This document shows positions 1 to 7,931 of a stretch of DNA of 64,000 nucleotides, in pieces. Position numbers and translations under genes: made by a program. The stretch covers positions 186,001 to 250,000 of the forward strand of contig NZ_NNBK01000008.1 in the NCBI RefSeq assembly GCF_002803075.1. Direction: 5' to 3'. Below the pieces are notes generated by a model that saw nothing but the letters and a program-made list of their open reading frames with translations, was not told the origin of the DNA and searched no databases. Position 1 is the stretch's first letter, and the number at the start of each line of letters is the position of its first letter. This DNA is from Streptomyces sp. CB01373 (GTDB lineage: Bacteria; Actinomycetota; Actinomycetes; Streptomycetales; Streptomycetaceae).

Positions 1-227
1 CGGGTCTCGCGGACACGGCGGAGGCGGTTCACCGTGACCGGGTCGTGGGCGAGGGCGCGGGTGTCGTCGAGGAGGGCGTTGAGGAGCTGGTAGTAGCGGA
101 CCGGTGACAGACCGAGCTCCTCGCGTATCGCGCGCTCCTTCGCGCCGGGCCCGGTGAAGCCGCGGCGCTCCAGGGCGAGGATGCCCCGCTCCCTGCACCC
201 GAGCCCCTGCTCCTCGTCGTCGTCCAT
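1..227 (-). CDS. DUF3263 domain protein (partial, 3' end outside window)
   Basis: The reading frame begins at ATG (227) and runs off the window edge, so the C-terminus is missing. The visible 75 residues start with an acidic stretch (MDDDEEQ) and continue into an amphipathic helical region that reads like a small helix-turn-helix: ALERRGFTGPGAKERAIREELG, then LSPVRYYQLLNALLDD. This matches my memory of the DUF3263 family, short actinobacterial proteins with a sigma-70 region 4-like HTH. The Pro-Val-Arg-Tyr-Tyr turn before the second helix is typical. It is transcribed away from nagK, so the 150-bp gap is a divergent promoter region. Role unknown. Confidence 0.75.
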   Translation of the reverse strand, partial: MDDDEEQGLGCRERGILALERRGFTGPGAKERAIREELGLSPVRYYQLLNALLDDTRALAHDPVTVNRLRRVRET

Positions 228-317
228 ACCAGGCACCGTAGCCTCCGCCACCGACAGCGGCCTTCCCCGGGCCCGCCCGCACCGTTCCGGCCGTCCCGGC
301 GTCACCAAGTGGACACA

Positions 318-333
318 ATTGGTCTGCACCAAG
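318..333. promoter_or_regulatory. Candidate DasR operator (dre), upstream copy
   Basis: ATTGGTCTGCACCAAG keeps the TGGTCT..ACCA core of the DasR consensus A(C/G)TGGTCTAGACCA(C/G)T, with 11 of 16 positions matching. It lies 46 bp before nagK and 18 bp from a second, better site. DasR is the GntR-type repressor of GlcNAc metabolism, so the location fits its known role. Confidence 0.6.
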
Positions 334-335
334 TA

Positions 336-351
336 AGTGGACTAGACCTCT
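336..351. promoter_or_regulatory. Candidate DasR operator (dre), downstream copy
   Basis: AGTGGACTAGACCTCT matches the DasR-responsive element consensus at 14 of 16 positions and is a near-perfect inverted repeat. It sits 27 bp upstream of the nagK GTG. Paired with the site at 318-333, it suggests double-site repression of nagKA relieved by GlcN-6-P or GlcNAc-6-P. Confidence 0.72.
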
Positions 352-378
352 CCCGGTCGACGGTCCACACTGTTCCAC

Positions 379-1323
379 GTGAAACACGTCATCGCTCTCG
401 ATGTGGGCGGCACCGGGATGAAGGCCGCCCTGGTCGCCGCCGACGGCTCCCTGCTGCACCGGGCCCGCCGGGCGACCGGTCGCGAGCGCGGGCCGGACGC
501 CGTCGTCGAGGGCATCCTCGACTTCGCCGCGGCGCTGCGCGCCCACGGCGTCCAGCACCTGGGGCAGGAGGCGGCCGCGGCCGGCGTCGCCGTCCCCGGC
601 ATCGTCGACGAGGAGCGCGGCATCGCCGCCTACGCGGCCAACCTCGGCTGGCGTGACGTCCCCCTGCGCGATCTGCTCGCCGAGCGGCTCGGCGCCCCCG
701 TCGCCCTGGGCCACGACGTGCGCACCGGCGGGCTGGCCGAGGGCCGGATCGGGGCGGGCAGGGGCGCGGACCGGTTCCTCTTCGTGCCGCTGGGCACCGG
801 AATCGCGGGCGCCATCGGCATCGACGGCCGGGTGGAGGCGGGCGCGCACGGCTTCGCGGGCGAGATCGGCCACATCGTCGTTCGCCCCGGAGGCCTGGAC
901 TGCCCGTGCGGGCAGCGCGGCTGCCTGGAGCGGTTCGCCTCCGCGTCGGCGGTCAGCCAGGCATGGGCCGAGGCGTGCGGGGACCCGGACGCGGACGCGG
1001 CGGACTGCGCCAAGGCCGTGGAGTCCGGGGACGCCGGGGCACAAACGGTCTGGCAGGAGGCGGTGGACGCGCTCGCCGACGGGCTGGTCACCGCGCTCAC
1101 CCTGCTGGACCCGCGCACGCTGATCATCGGCGGCGGGCTCGCCGAGGCGGGCGAGACGCTGTTCGCGCCGCTGCGCGAGGCGGTCCAGCGCCGCGTCACC
1201 TTCCAGAAGCTGCCGTTGATCGTCCCCGCGGCCCTGGGGGACACCGCCGGCTGCCTGGGCGCGGGGCTCCTGGCCTGGGACCTGCTCAACACTTCTACGA
1301 CTTCTCCGGAGGTAACCGCCTGA
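379..1323 (+). CDS. nagK: ROK-family N-acetylglucosamine kinase
   Basis: A 314-residue ROK sugar kinase. Residues 4-15 hold the phosphate-binding DVGGTGMK motif. About residues 162-190 hold the EIGHIVV segment and the CPCGQRGCLE zinc-binding cluster that defines ROK kinases; the C-terminal IIGGGLAEAG loop is also present. It most likely phosphorylates GlcNAc to GlcNAc-6-P in the cytoplasm, because it overlaps nagA by the TGATG junction at 1321-1325 and so forms the classical nagKA operon. The GTG at 379 has no clear Shine-Dalgarno but begins the conserved N-terminus. Two dre-like operators precede it. A generic glucokinase is the alternative, but the nagA partner argues for GlcNAc. Confidence 0.88.
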   Translation: MKHVIALDVGGTGMKAALVAADGSLLHRARRATGRERGPDAVVEGILDFAAALRAHGVQHLGQEAAAAGVAVPGIVDEERGIAAYAANLGWRDVPLRDLLAERLGAPVALGHDVRTGGLAEGRIGAGRGADRFLFVPLGTGIAGAIGIDGRVEAGAHGFAGEIGHIVVRPGGLDCPCGQRGCLERFASASAVSQAWAEACGDPDADAADCAKAVESGDAGAQTVWQEAVDALADGLVTALTLLDPRTLIIGGGLAEAGETLFAPLREAVQRRVTFQKLPLIVPAALGDTAGCLGAGLLAWDLLNTSTTSPEVTA

Positions 1324-2465
1324 TGGCCCCCAGCAAGGTTCTGACCGGAGCCCGGGTGGTGCTGCCCACCGGGATCGTGGACGGCGGCCGTGTGATCGTC
1401 GACGGCACGCGGATCGCCGGCGACGCCCGGGAGGACGCCGAGACCCTCGACGTGCGCGGGCACTGGCTGGTCCCCGGCTTCGTCGACATCCACAACCACG
1501 GCGGAGGCGGCGCCTCCTTCTCCGGCACGGCCGACGACGTACTGACCGCCGTCCGCACCCACCGGGAGCACGGCACCACCACCCTGGTCGCCTCGACCGT
1601 CACCGACGACATGGGCCTCCTCGTCAAGCAGGCGGGGCTGCTGTCGGAACTCGCCGAGCAGGGCGAGATCGCGGGCGTCCACTTCGAGGGGCCGTTCATC
1701 TCGCCGTGCCGCAAGGGAGCGCACTCCGAGGAGCTGCTGCGCGCCCCGGACCCCGCCGAGGTGCGCAAGCTGATCGACGCCGCCCGCGGCCGGGCCAGGA
1801 TGATGACCCTGGCCACCGAACTGCCCGGCGGCATCGACTCCGTACGGCTGCTCGCGGAGCACGGCGTGATCGCGGCGATCGGGCACACGGACGCGACGTA
1901 CGAGCAGACGGTGGAGGCGATCGACGCCGGGGCCACCGTCGCCACCCATCTGTTCAACGCCATGCCGCCGCTGGGCCACCGCGCCCCCGGCCCGATCGCG
2001 GCCCTGCTGGAGGACGAGCGGGTCACGGTCGAGCTGATCAACGACGGAGTGCATCTGCACCCCGCCGCCCTGGAGCTGGCGTTCCACCACGCGGGCGCAC
2101 AGCGGGTCGCCTTCATCACCGACGCCATGGACGCCGCCGGGGCCGGCGACGGCCGCTACCTGCTCGGCCCGCTCCAGGTCGAGGTCGCGGACGGCGTGGC
2201 ACGACTGGTGGAGGGCGGCTCGATCGCGGGCTCGACCCTGACCCTGGACCGGGCGTTCCGCCGGGCGGTGACCGTCGACCGGCTGCCCGTCACGGACGTG
2301 GTCGCCGCGCTGTCCGCCAATCCGGCCCGGCTGCTCGGGATGGACGACCGGGTGGGTTCCCTGGAACCCGGCAAGGACGCCGATCTCGTGCTGCTCGACG
2401 AGGACTTCGCCCTCAAGGGCGTGATGCGGCGGGGCGCCTGGGTGGTTGAGCCCCAACTGGGCTGA
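1323..2465 (+). CDS. nagA: N-acetylglucosamine-6-phosphate deacetylase
   Basis: A 380-residue amidohydrolase-superfamily enzyme that deacetylates GlcNAc-6-P to GlcN-6-P, the step after NagK. Visible motifs: VPGFVDIHNHGGGG (first metal/substrate motif), GVHFEGPFIS (catalytic Glu region), IGHTDATYEQ, THLFNAMPPL, NDGVHLHP and FITDAMDAAG, followed by the late LNPARLLG-like motif (SANPARLLGMDDRVG) and the GKDADLVLLD strand. The ATG overlaps the nagK stop, so the two are translationally coupled and share the DasR-controlled promoter. The length is normal for the family. A start further upstream within nagK is unlikely because homology to the amidohydrolase fold begins at KVLTGARVV. Confidence 0.92.
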   Translation: MAPSKVLTGARVVLPTGIVDGGRVIVDGTRIAGDAREDAETLDVRGHWLVPGFVDIHNHGGGGASFSGTADDVLTAVRTHREHGTTTLVASTVTDDMGLLVKQAGLLSELAEQGEIAGVHFEGPFISPCRKGAHSEELLRAPDPAEVRKLIDAARGRARMMTLATELPGGIDSVRLLAEHGVIAAIGHTDATYEQTVEAIDAGATVATHLFNAMPPLGHRAPGPIAALLEDERVTVELINDGVHLHPAALELAFHHAGAQRVAFITDAMDAAGAGDGRYLLGPLQVEVADGVARLVEGGSIAGSTLTLDRAFRRAVTVDRLPVTDVVAALSANPARLLGMDDRVGSLEPGKDADLVLLDEDFALKGVMRRGAWVVEPQLG

Positions 2466-2588
2466 TCCGTCCGTCTGTCCGGCCGCGGTGGCCGGTCCGC
2501 GGGGTGGGCGGCGGGGCTGTGTCTTTGGCATGATCGTGTCTTCGGAACTTCGCGGCGGACACGCGCTTACTCGGGGGAGGCCGGCCCG

Positions 2589-3521
2589 GTGATCCTCACG
2601 GTCACGCTGAACACCGCTCTCGACATCACCTATCGGGTGCCGTCCCTGCGGCCGCACACCACCCACCGGGTGTCCGAGGTGACCGAGCGCCCCGGCGGCA
2701 AGGGCGTCAACGTGGCCCGCGTGCTGGCGGCCCTCGGCCATGCGGTGACGGTCACCGGCTTCGCGGGCGGGGCAACCGGGCGCCAGGTGCGGGACCGGCT
2801 CGCGTCCGAGGCACCGGGCGTGGTGGACGCGCTGGTCCCGGTCGCGGGAGCGACCCGGCGCACCATAGCCGTCGTCGACGCGCGCACCGGCGACACCACC
2901 CAGCTCAACGAGCCGGGCCCGGTCGTCGGCCCCGCCGAGTGGTCCGCCTTCCAGAACGTGTACGAGGAGCTGCTCGGCTCGGTGTCGGCGGTGGCGCTGT
3001 GCGGCAGCCTGCCGCCCGGGCTGCCGGTGGGCGCGTACGCCGGCCTGATACGGACGGCGCGGGCGGCCGGGGTCCCCGTCCTGCTGGACACCAGCGGCGA
3101 GGCCCTGCGGCGGGGGGTGGCGGCCCGCCCCGACATCGTCAAGCCGAACGCCGACGAACTGGCCGAGCTCACCGGCTCCCACGAGCCGCTGCGTGCCACC
3201 CAGGACGCCCGCCGCCGCGGCGCCCGCGCGGTGGTCGCCTCCCTGGGCGCGGAGGGCCTGCTCGCGCACACCTCCGACGGCCTGTGGCGGGCCGCCCCGC
3301 CGACCCGCGTCCGAGGCAACCCGACCGGCGCCGGTGACTCGGCCGTGGCGGGCCTGCTGTCCGGCCTCGTGGAGCACCTGCCCTGGCCGGACCTCCTGGC
3401 CCGCGCGGTCGCCCTGTCCACGGCGACGGTCCTGTCCCCGGCGGCGGGCGAGTACGACTGCCGCTCCTACGAGGATCTGCTGGCGCGTGTCAGGGTGACG
3501 ACGGAAATGACGGCGGCATAG
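2589..3521 (+). CDS. PfkB-family sugar kinase (1-phosphofructokinase type)
   Basis: A 310-residue ribokinase/PfkB-fold kinase. The N-terminus MILTVTLNTALDITYRV and the RPGGKGVNVARVLAALG motif are those of the 1-phosphofructokinase/tagatose-6-phosphate kinase group. The C-terminal signature GNPTGAGDSAVAGLL carries the catalytic base Asp and the anion hole. It probably phosphorylates a sugar phosphate such as fructose-1-P or tagatose-6-P in the cytoplasm. The GTG start at 2589 has a good ribosome-binding site (GGGGGAGG). It follows nagA by 123 bp with its own promoter region, so it is a neighbour rather than part of nagKA. The substrate cannot be decided from the sequence. Confidence 0.85.
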   Translation: MILTVTLNTALDITYRVPSLRPHTTHRVSEVTERPGGKGVNVARVLAALGHAVTVTGFAGGATGRQVRDRLASEAPGVVDALVPVAGATRRTIAVVDARTGDTTQLNEPGPVVGPAEWSAFQNVYEELLGSVSAVALCGSLPPGLPVGAYAGLIRTARAAGVPVLLDTSGEALRRGVAARPDIVKPNADELAELTGSHEPLRATQDARRRGARAVVASLGAEGLLAHTSDGLWRAAPPTRVRGNPTGAGDSAVAGLLSGLVEHLPWPDLLARAVALSTATVLSPAAGEYDCRSYEDLLARVRVTTEMTAA

Positions 3522-3542
3522 CTCCGACGGCGGCCGGAAAAA

Positions 3543-3584
3543 GACAGCGGCCGCCCTCCGCTCCACGCGAGGGCGGCCGCCGTC
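3543..3584. terminator. Bidirectional hairpin terminator
   Basis: GACAGCGGCCGCCCTC pairs with GAGGGCGGCCGCCGTC across a 10-nt loop (one mismatch). It lies exactly between the convergent kinase and CBM35-like genes and abuts the stop of the latter. Confidence 0.8.
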
Positions 3585-4499
3585 TCATCCCTTGCTGAGC
3601 CACACCTGGTCCAGGACCGCATTGCACTGGTTGCCGTCGTTGCAGGCGATCTCGATCGTATTGGTGCCTTGGTTCAGGTTCACGAGCGCCCAGGTTGTCT
3701 GCCAGCCCTTCTCCCAGTCCCCTTCGGGCATGTGGGAGAAGTTCTTCATGCTCAGCGTCTGAGAGGCATCCTTGCCGTTGACCGCAAGTGTCGCGTTGGC
3801 ATCCACGCCAGGGATGCCGTAGCGGACGTTCAGCCGGTAGGAACCGGCGTTCCGGATACCGTCGACGGTCCAGGTGGCCTTGGCTCCCACCTGGTTGAAG
3901 TCGGCCACGTAGACACCGCCGTCAGCCTTGGATCCCTTGAAGTCGGTCGCCGTCCTGGCGCCGCCTTCCAGGCTGAGCGCCTTGGCATCGATCTTCGGCA
4001 GCTCACCCGAGGTCTCTGCGCTGGCGCTCGTCGACGGGCTCGGCTCCGAGCTCTTGGTGGCCGTGGGCGCCGGGCCGCCTGCCGTGTCCTCGCCCTTGTC
4101 GCCGGAGTCGTCGTTGAGCATGGCCACGCCGATGCCGATGACGACCGCGGCGACCACCGCGACGGCGCCGATCAGCAGACCCTTGGTGTTCGGGCCCCGG
4201 CCGCCGCCCTGGCCCGACTGGCGGCCCGTGGGCGCGCCGCCCGGAAGGGCCTCCGGAGCGGCGTAGTGGGCGTTCGGCCTGCCGTACGCGCCCTGCTGCT
4301 GCGGGACCTGGCCCTGGGGCGCCGTGGGGGGCTGCTGGCCGTACTGCCGCTGACCGACCGTGTGGACCCGGTTGACCGCGTTCGGGTAGCCATAACCGCC
4401 GGAGGGCGGCTGGGCTCCGTTGGCCTGACCGTCGGCGTACAGGTAACCGAACGGGTCGTCGTCCTCGGGCGTGCTCGCGCCGCTGTTGCCGGGCGTCAT
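3585..4499 (-). CDS. Membrane-anchored protein with CBM35/CBM6-like domain
   Basis: A 304-residue protein with three parts. Residues 1-100 are a cytoplasmic low-complexity region rich in Gly, Gln, Pro and Tyr. Residues about 107-130 are a single transmembrane helix (LLIGAVAVVAAVVIGIGVAML). After a Ser/Thr/Pro linker, residues about 165-304 form a beta-sandwich that reads like a carbohydrate-binding module of the CBM35/CBM6 type (EGGARTATDF, a Cys pair in IACNDGNQCNAVLDQVWL, and AGSYRLNVRYG). It would therefore present a sugar-binding domain outside the membrane, possibly sensing or binding cell-wall glycans. No catalytic domain is present. It lies downstream of cdgB on the same strand (118 bp), but the Pro/Gln-rich N-terminus suggests a separate promoter. 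Confidence 0.75.
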   Translation of the reverse strand: MTPGNSGASTPEDDDPFGYLYADGQANGAQPPSGGYGYPNAVNRVHTVGQRQYGQQPPTAPQGQVPQQQGAYGRPNAHYAAPEALPGGAPTGRQSGQGGGRGPNTKGLLIGAVAVVAAVVIGIGVAMLNDDSGDKGEDTAGGPAPTATKSSEPSPSTSASAETSGELPKIDAKALSLEGGARTATDFKGSKADGGVYVADFNQVGAKATWTVDGIRNAGSYRLNVRYGIPGVDANATLAVNGKDASQTLSMKNFSHMPEGDWEKGWQTTWALVNLNQGTNTIEIACNDGNQCNAVLDQVWLSKG

Positions 4500-4617
4500 C
4501 CCTTGGTACTCCTCAACAGGTGCGGGGTCGGGCGGTACGTCGTGAGAAATGCGAGCCTACCCGCTCTGCGGGGCCCAAACGGGTGACTCACGCCGCACAA
4601 GTCGGCTGACCTGCGGA

Positions 4618-6276
4618 TCATCCGGCGCGGCGATGTTGTTTGGGACGAGATCGTTTCTCGACGTACATCCGCTCGTCGGCTGATTTCAGCACTTCGTCCG
4701 CCGTCATTCCGCAGTGGGCCCACCCGATGCCGAAGCTCGCCCCCACCCGGACGGCCCGGCCCTCGGCGCGGATCGGCTGGATGATCTCGTTGCGCAGCCG
4801 TACGGCGAGGTCCTGGGCGTCGGCCCGGCCGAGGCCGTCGGCGAGGATCACGAACTCGTCGCCGCCGAGCCGGGCCACGGTGTCGCCGTCGCGCACGCCG
4901 TTGCCCAGTCGCCGGGCCACCTCGATGAGCACCGCGTCGCCCGCGTTGTGCCCGAACCGGTCGTTGATCGACTTGAAGCCGTCGAGGTCGCAGAAGAGGA
5001 CCGCGAGGCCCTTGGTGCCGTCGTCGTGGTCGCCCTCGGGGGCGACGGTGTGCACGTGGTGGTCGTAGGCGTCGTACGCCTCGGTGCCCGGCCGGAAGTC
5101 GAAGCCGTGGTCGCCGACGTCGTAGCCGGGGTGGCCGTGTGCGGTGTCCTGCGACTCGGGGTCGCCCGCGTGCGCGGTCTGGGACCGCCGGCACAGCCGG
5201 GAGGACAGGCGGGCGCGCAGCTCGGCGGAGTTCGGCAGGCCGGTCAGGGAGTCGTGGGAGGCGCGGTGGGCGAGCTGGAGCTCGCGGCGCTTGCGCTCCT
5301 CTATGTCCTCGACGTGGGTGAGCAGGAAGCGGGGCCCGTCGGCGGCGTCCGCGACGACGGAGTTGCGCAGGGACACCCAGACGTAGGAGCCGTCGCGGCG
5401 GCCCAGCCGCAGCTCCGCCCGGCCGCCCTCCGCCGAGGTCCGCAGCAGGGTGCCTATGTCCTCGGGGTGGACGAGGTCGGAGAAGGAGTAGCGGCGCATG
5501 GCGGAGGCGGGGCGGCCAAGCAGCCGGCACAGGGCGTCGTTGGTGCGCAGGATCCGGCCGTGCTGGTCGCCGCCCATCTCGGCGATGGCCATGCCGGACG
5601 GCGCGTACTCGAAGGCCTGGCGGAAGCTCTCCTCGCTGGCGCGCAGGGCCTGCTGCTCGCGTTCCAGGCGTATGAGGGCGCGCTGCATGTTGGAGCGCAG
5701 CCGGGCGTTGCTGATCGCGATGGCCGCCTGGAAGGCGTACATCTGGAGGGCCTCGCGGCCCCAGGCGCCGGGCCGGCGGCCGTTGCGCGGGCTGTCCACG
5801 GAGATCACGCCGAGCAGTTCGCCGGAGGAGCCGCCGGCTCCGCCGGGGACGTCCATGGGCGCGAAAAGCCGGTCGGCGGGGTGCCACTCGTCCTCGAAGC
5901 GTGGCGCGGGCCCGTCGGTGTACCACGTGGGGACGTCGTCGTCGTCGAGGACCCAGCCCTCGGTGTGGGGTATGAAGACCAGGCCGCCCCACTGCTCGCC
6001 CATGGCCAGCCGGCGGTCCCAGGACTCCCGGGAGCCGACGCGGCCGGTGATGAGCGCCTCGGCGGCGGAGTTCCCGGCCAGGGCGGCGACCACGAGGTCG
6101 CCGTCGGCGCGCACGAGGTTGACGCAGGCCAGGTCGTAGCCCAGGCCCTGCACCACGCCGTCGGCGACGGTCTGCAGTGTGTCCGCCAGGCTTCGTGCGG
6201 TGTTCATGTCCGCCATGACCTGGTGAAGTTTCCGCAAGGACGCCAGGCGGACGTACGGCTCCGAGTCGGTCTCCAT
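4618..6276 (-). CDS. cdgB: GAF-PAS-GGDEF diguanylate cyclase CdgB
   Basis: A 552-residue soluble signalling protein. Residues about 20-195 form a GAF domain, about 210-330 a PAS domain (ESFRQAFEYAPSGMAIAEM) with a PAC motif ending in DIEERKRRE, and about 345-545 a GGDEF domain. The active-site motif RLGGDEFVIL is intact, as are DLDGFKSINDRFGH and the terminal SADERMYVEK, so it should make c-di-GMP. The ATG at 6276 was chosen because GGGGGAGG lies at the right distance and the GAF fold starts just after it; an in-frame extension to 6501 lacks such a site. It corresponds to S. coelicolor CdgB, a BldD-controlled cyclase affecting development. The insertion between the two halves of the GGDEF domain (His/Asp/Tyr-rich, residues about 385-425) is unusual. 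Crp-like and BldD-like sites lie upstream. Confidence 0.9.
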   Translation of the reverse strand: METDSEPYVRLASLRKLHQVMADMNTARSLADTLQTVADGVVQGLGYDLACVNLVRADGDLVVAALAGNSAAEALITGRVGSRESWDRRLAMGEQWGGLVFIPHTEGWVLDDDDVPTWYTDGPAPRFEDEWHPADRLFAPMDVPGGAGGSSGELLGVISVDSPRNGRRPGAWGREALQMYAFQAAIAISNARLRSNMQRALIRLEREQQALRASEESFRQAFEYAPSGMAIAEMGGDQHGRILRTNDALCRLLGRPASAMRRYSFSDLVHPEDIGTLLRTSAEGGRAELRLGRRDGSYVWVSLRNSVVADAADGPRFLLTHVEDIEERKRRELQLAHRASHDSLTGLPNSAELRARLSSRLCRRSQTAHAGDPESQDTAHGHPGYDVGDHGFDFRPGTEAYDAYDHHVHTVAPEGDHDDGTKGLAVLFCDLDGFKSINDRFGHNAGDAVLIEVARRLGNGVRDGDTVARLGGDEFVILADGLGRADAQDLAVRLRNEIIQPIRAEGRAVRVGASFGIGWAHCGMTADEVLKSADERMYVEKRSRPKQHRRAG

Positions 6277-6376
6277 GCTCGCCCTCCCCCCGAGACCTCG
6301 CCAGCGAATCAAGGGTGCTGTTCGGCGTATCGTCTGCGCATTCTCAGCCACTGAATCACAGCGCGAAGCCCACTCG

Positions 6377-6389
6377 GTACACAGGGTCA
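6377..6389. promoter_or_regulatory. Candidate BldD box upstream of cdgB
   Basis: GTACACAGGGTCA fits the BldD pattern TNACNCWGNGTNA at all fixed positions except the first. It lies about 100 bp before the cdgB ATG. CdgB is a known BldD target in S. coelicolor, so the site makes biological sense as feedback by c-di-GMP-loaded BldD. Confidence 0.55.
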
Positions 6390-6404
6390 ACAATTCACAG
6401 CTCT

Positions 6405-6420
6405 TGTGACTCAAGTCACA
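6405..6420. promoter_or_regulatory. Candidate Crp-family site upstream of cdgB
   Basis: TGTGACTCAAGTCACA is a perfect 7-bp-arm palindrome. It satisfies both the classic TGTGA-N6-TCACA form and the GTG-N6-GNCAC pattern reported for Streptomyces Crp. It is 129 bp upstream of the cdgB start and next to the BldD-like box. Confidence 0.55.
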
Positions 6421-6694
6421 GATGAACGTGAACAATTGAGCGCGGTTTCTGTCTTTCCCCCGTGCGTTTGATGAACGCGGGCCACGCGGCTGTGGGGACA
6501 TGATGCACGACTTGCTCGGCCGCTGGTCCTAGGTCCCGGTTCGGGCCCGGGTCCGATGCGGCGGTGGCGGGCCGGTGGTTAGCGTTCCGTGTGTGTTGAA
6601 CACTTCCTCCGTGCCGCCCGCCCCCTGTCCCACCGCCTCCGCCGAGCCGGCCCCGCTCGGGCGGCAGGGACCGCCGTCCGGGCATGCTGAGGGG

Positions 6695-7213
6695 GTGACC
6701 GACGAGGAGTTCCGTGCCGCGATGTCCAGGCTGGCCGCCGGTGTGGTCCTGGTGACTGCGCAGGAGCCGTCGCTGGACCCGGACGACCCGCGGGCTCCGG
6801 CCGGCGAGGACGCGGGCATGACGGCGACGGCGTTCATGTCGGTGTCCCTGGACCCGCCGCTGGCCCTGGTCAGCGTGCGCGAGGGCTCCCGCATGGACGA
6901 CCTGCTCGCCGAACAGCCCCTGTGGGCGGTCTCGGTCCTCGCCGACAGCCAGCACGCCATCGCCGGCCGCTTCGCCATGAAGGGCCGGCTCAGCGACCGC
7001 CTGCTGTTCCGGGACCTCCCCCACACCCGCGGCGAGGTCTCCGGCGCCCCCCTGCTGACCGGCGCCCTGGCCACCCTGGAACTGCGCACCGAACAGCGGG
7101 TGCGGGCGGGCGACCACACCCTGGTCATCGGCCGCGTCCTGACGGCCCGCCTGCCCGGCACGAACGACGAACCTCTCATGTACTACCACGGCCGCTACCG
7201 CCACCTGCGCTGA
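6695..7213 (+). CDS. Flavin reductase-like (FMN-binding split barrel) protein
   Basis: About 172 residues with the flavin-reductase-like fold: FRAAMSRLAAGVVLVTA opens the domain, GMTATAFMSVSLDPPLALVSV is the FMN phosphate-binding strand-turn, and EPLMYYHGRYRHL closes it with the conserved His/Tyr segment. Such proteins reduce FMN with NAD(P)H to supply partner monooxygenases. No partner is adjacent here. The GTG at 6695 (VTDEEF) is where homology should begin, but the G-rich stretch before it is too close for an ideal ribosome-binding site. An in-frame GTG at 6575 would add a 40-residue Pro/Ala-rich leader. Start uncertain; domain call firm. Confidence 0.8.
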   Translation: MTDEEFRAAMSRLAAGVVLVTAQEPSLDPDDPRAPAGEDAGMTATAFMSVSLDPPLALVSVREGSRMDDLLAEQPLWAVSVLADSQHAIAGRFAMKGRLSDRLLFRDLPHTRGEVSGAPLLTGALATLELRTEQRVRAGDHTLVIGRVLTARLPGTNDEPLMYYHGRYRHLR

Positions 7214-7327
7214 CGTCAGGACCGCATCCGGTGTCCGACTACCGCCGAGCCGGGCCGCCGTCCGCCGGCGCGCTGTGCCCGGCCACCGCCCGGTCGCGCC
7301 GGCGTCCCGTCGGCGGCGTGACGCCGG

Positions 7328-7765
7328 TCAGCCCCAGTCCTTTCCCGAGCGTCCCCGCTTCGTCTGCGAGCGTTGCTTCTTCTCGCGCAGCCGGCGCTCG
7401 TTGATGCCGCGTGGGATGCGGGTGGGTCTGCGGGGCCTGGGCGGGGGCGCGGTCGCCTCGGCGAGGAGCGCGGCGAGGCGCACGGCGGCGGCCTCGCGGT
7501 TGCGCCACTGGGACCGGTGCTCGGAGGCGCGCACGCTGATGACGCCGTCGACGAGCCGGTCCGCGAGGCGTTCGAGGGCGCGCTGCTTCCACACCTCCGG
7601 CAGCGCCTCGGTGTTGGCGAGGTCGAAGCGCAACTCCACCTGGGAGTCCGTGGTGTTGACATGCTGGCCGCCGGGCCCGGAGGACCGCGAGAAGCGCCAG
7701 GCCAGTTCGGCCTCGGGGAGCGCGACGGAGCCGCGGATGAGATGGGGACCGGACATGTCGTCCAT
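7328..7765 (-). CDS. arfB: ArfB/YaeJ-type peptidyl-tRNA hydrolase (ribosome rescue)
   Basis: A 145-residue class-I release-factor-like protein. The N-terminal domain contains the catalytic GGQ in RSSGPGGQHVNTTDS (about residues 30-40), which hydrolyses peptidyl-tRNA. The C-terminal tail is a basic, Arg/Lys-rich extension (NERRLREKKQRSQTKRGRSGKDWG) that in ArfB inserts into the empty mRNA channel. There is no codon-recognition domain, so it is a rescue factor rather than RF1/RF2. Its 145-residue length is typical. It is divergent from the TerD gene and convergent with the flavin reductase gene. Confidence 0.9.
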   Translation of the reverse strand: MDDMSGPHLIRGSVALPEAELAWRFSRSSGPGGQHVNTTDSQVELRFDLANTEALPEVWKQRALERLADRLVDGVISVRASEHRSQWRNREAAAVRLAALLAEATAPPPRPRRPTRIPRGINERRLREKKQRSQTKRGRSGKDWG

Positions 7766-7931
7766 GTTCCCCTCCCCGTCCCGTCACGTCATCCTGTTTT
7801 CGCCGCGGGCGTGTTCGATCCGGGTGGGTAAAAAAGGTAAAGGGACGCGGAACTCGGAGGACCCTCCTCGGCGTTCCTATGGGTGGCGGTAGCTTCGTCC
7901 GCATACGCAACGAGGGAAGGGACTCCCAACA

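Noticed and set aside
630..3566. A very long open frame on the minus strand opposite nagKA and the kinase gene
   Set aside because: It is antisense to genes with recognised families; the product is Arg/Gly/Ala-rich without known motifs. High GC reduces stop codons and produces such frames.
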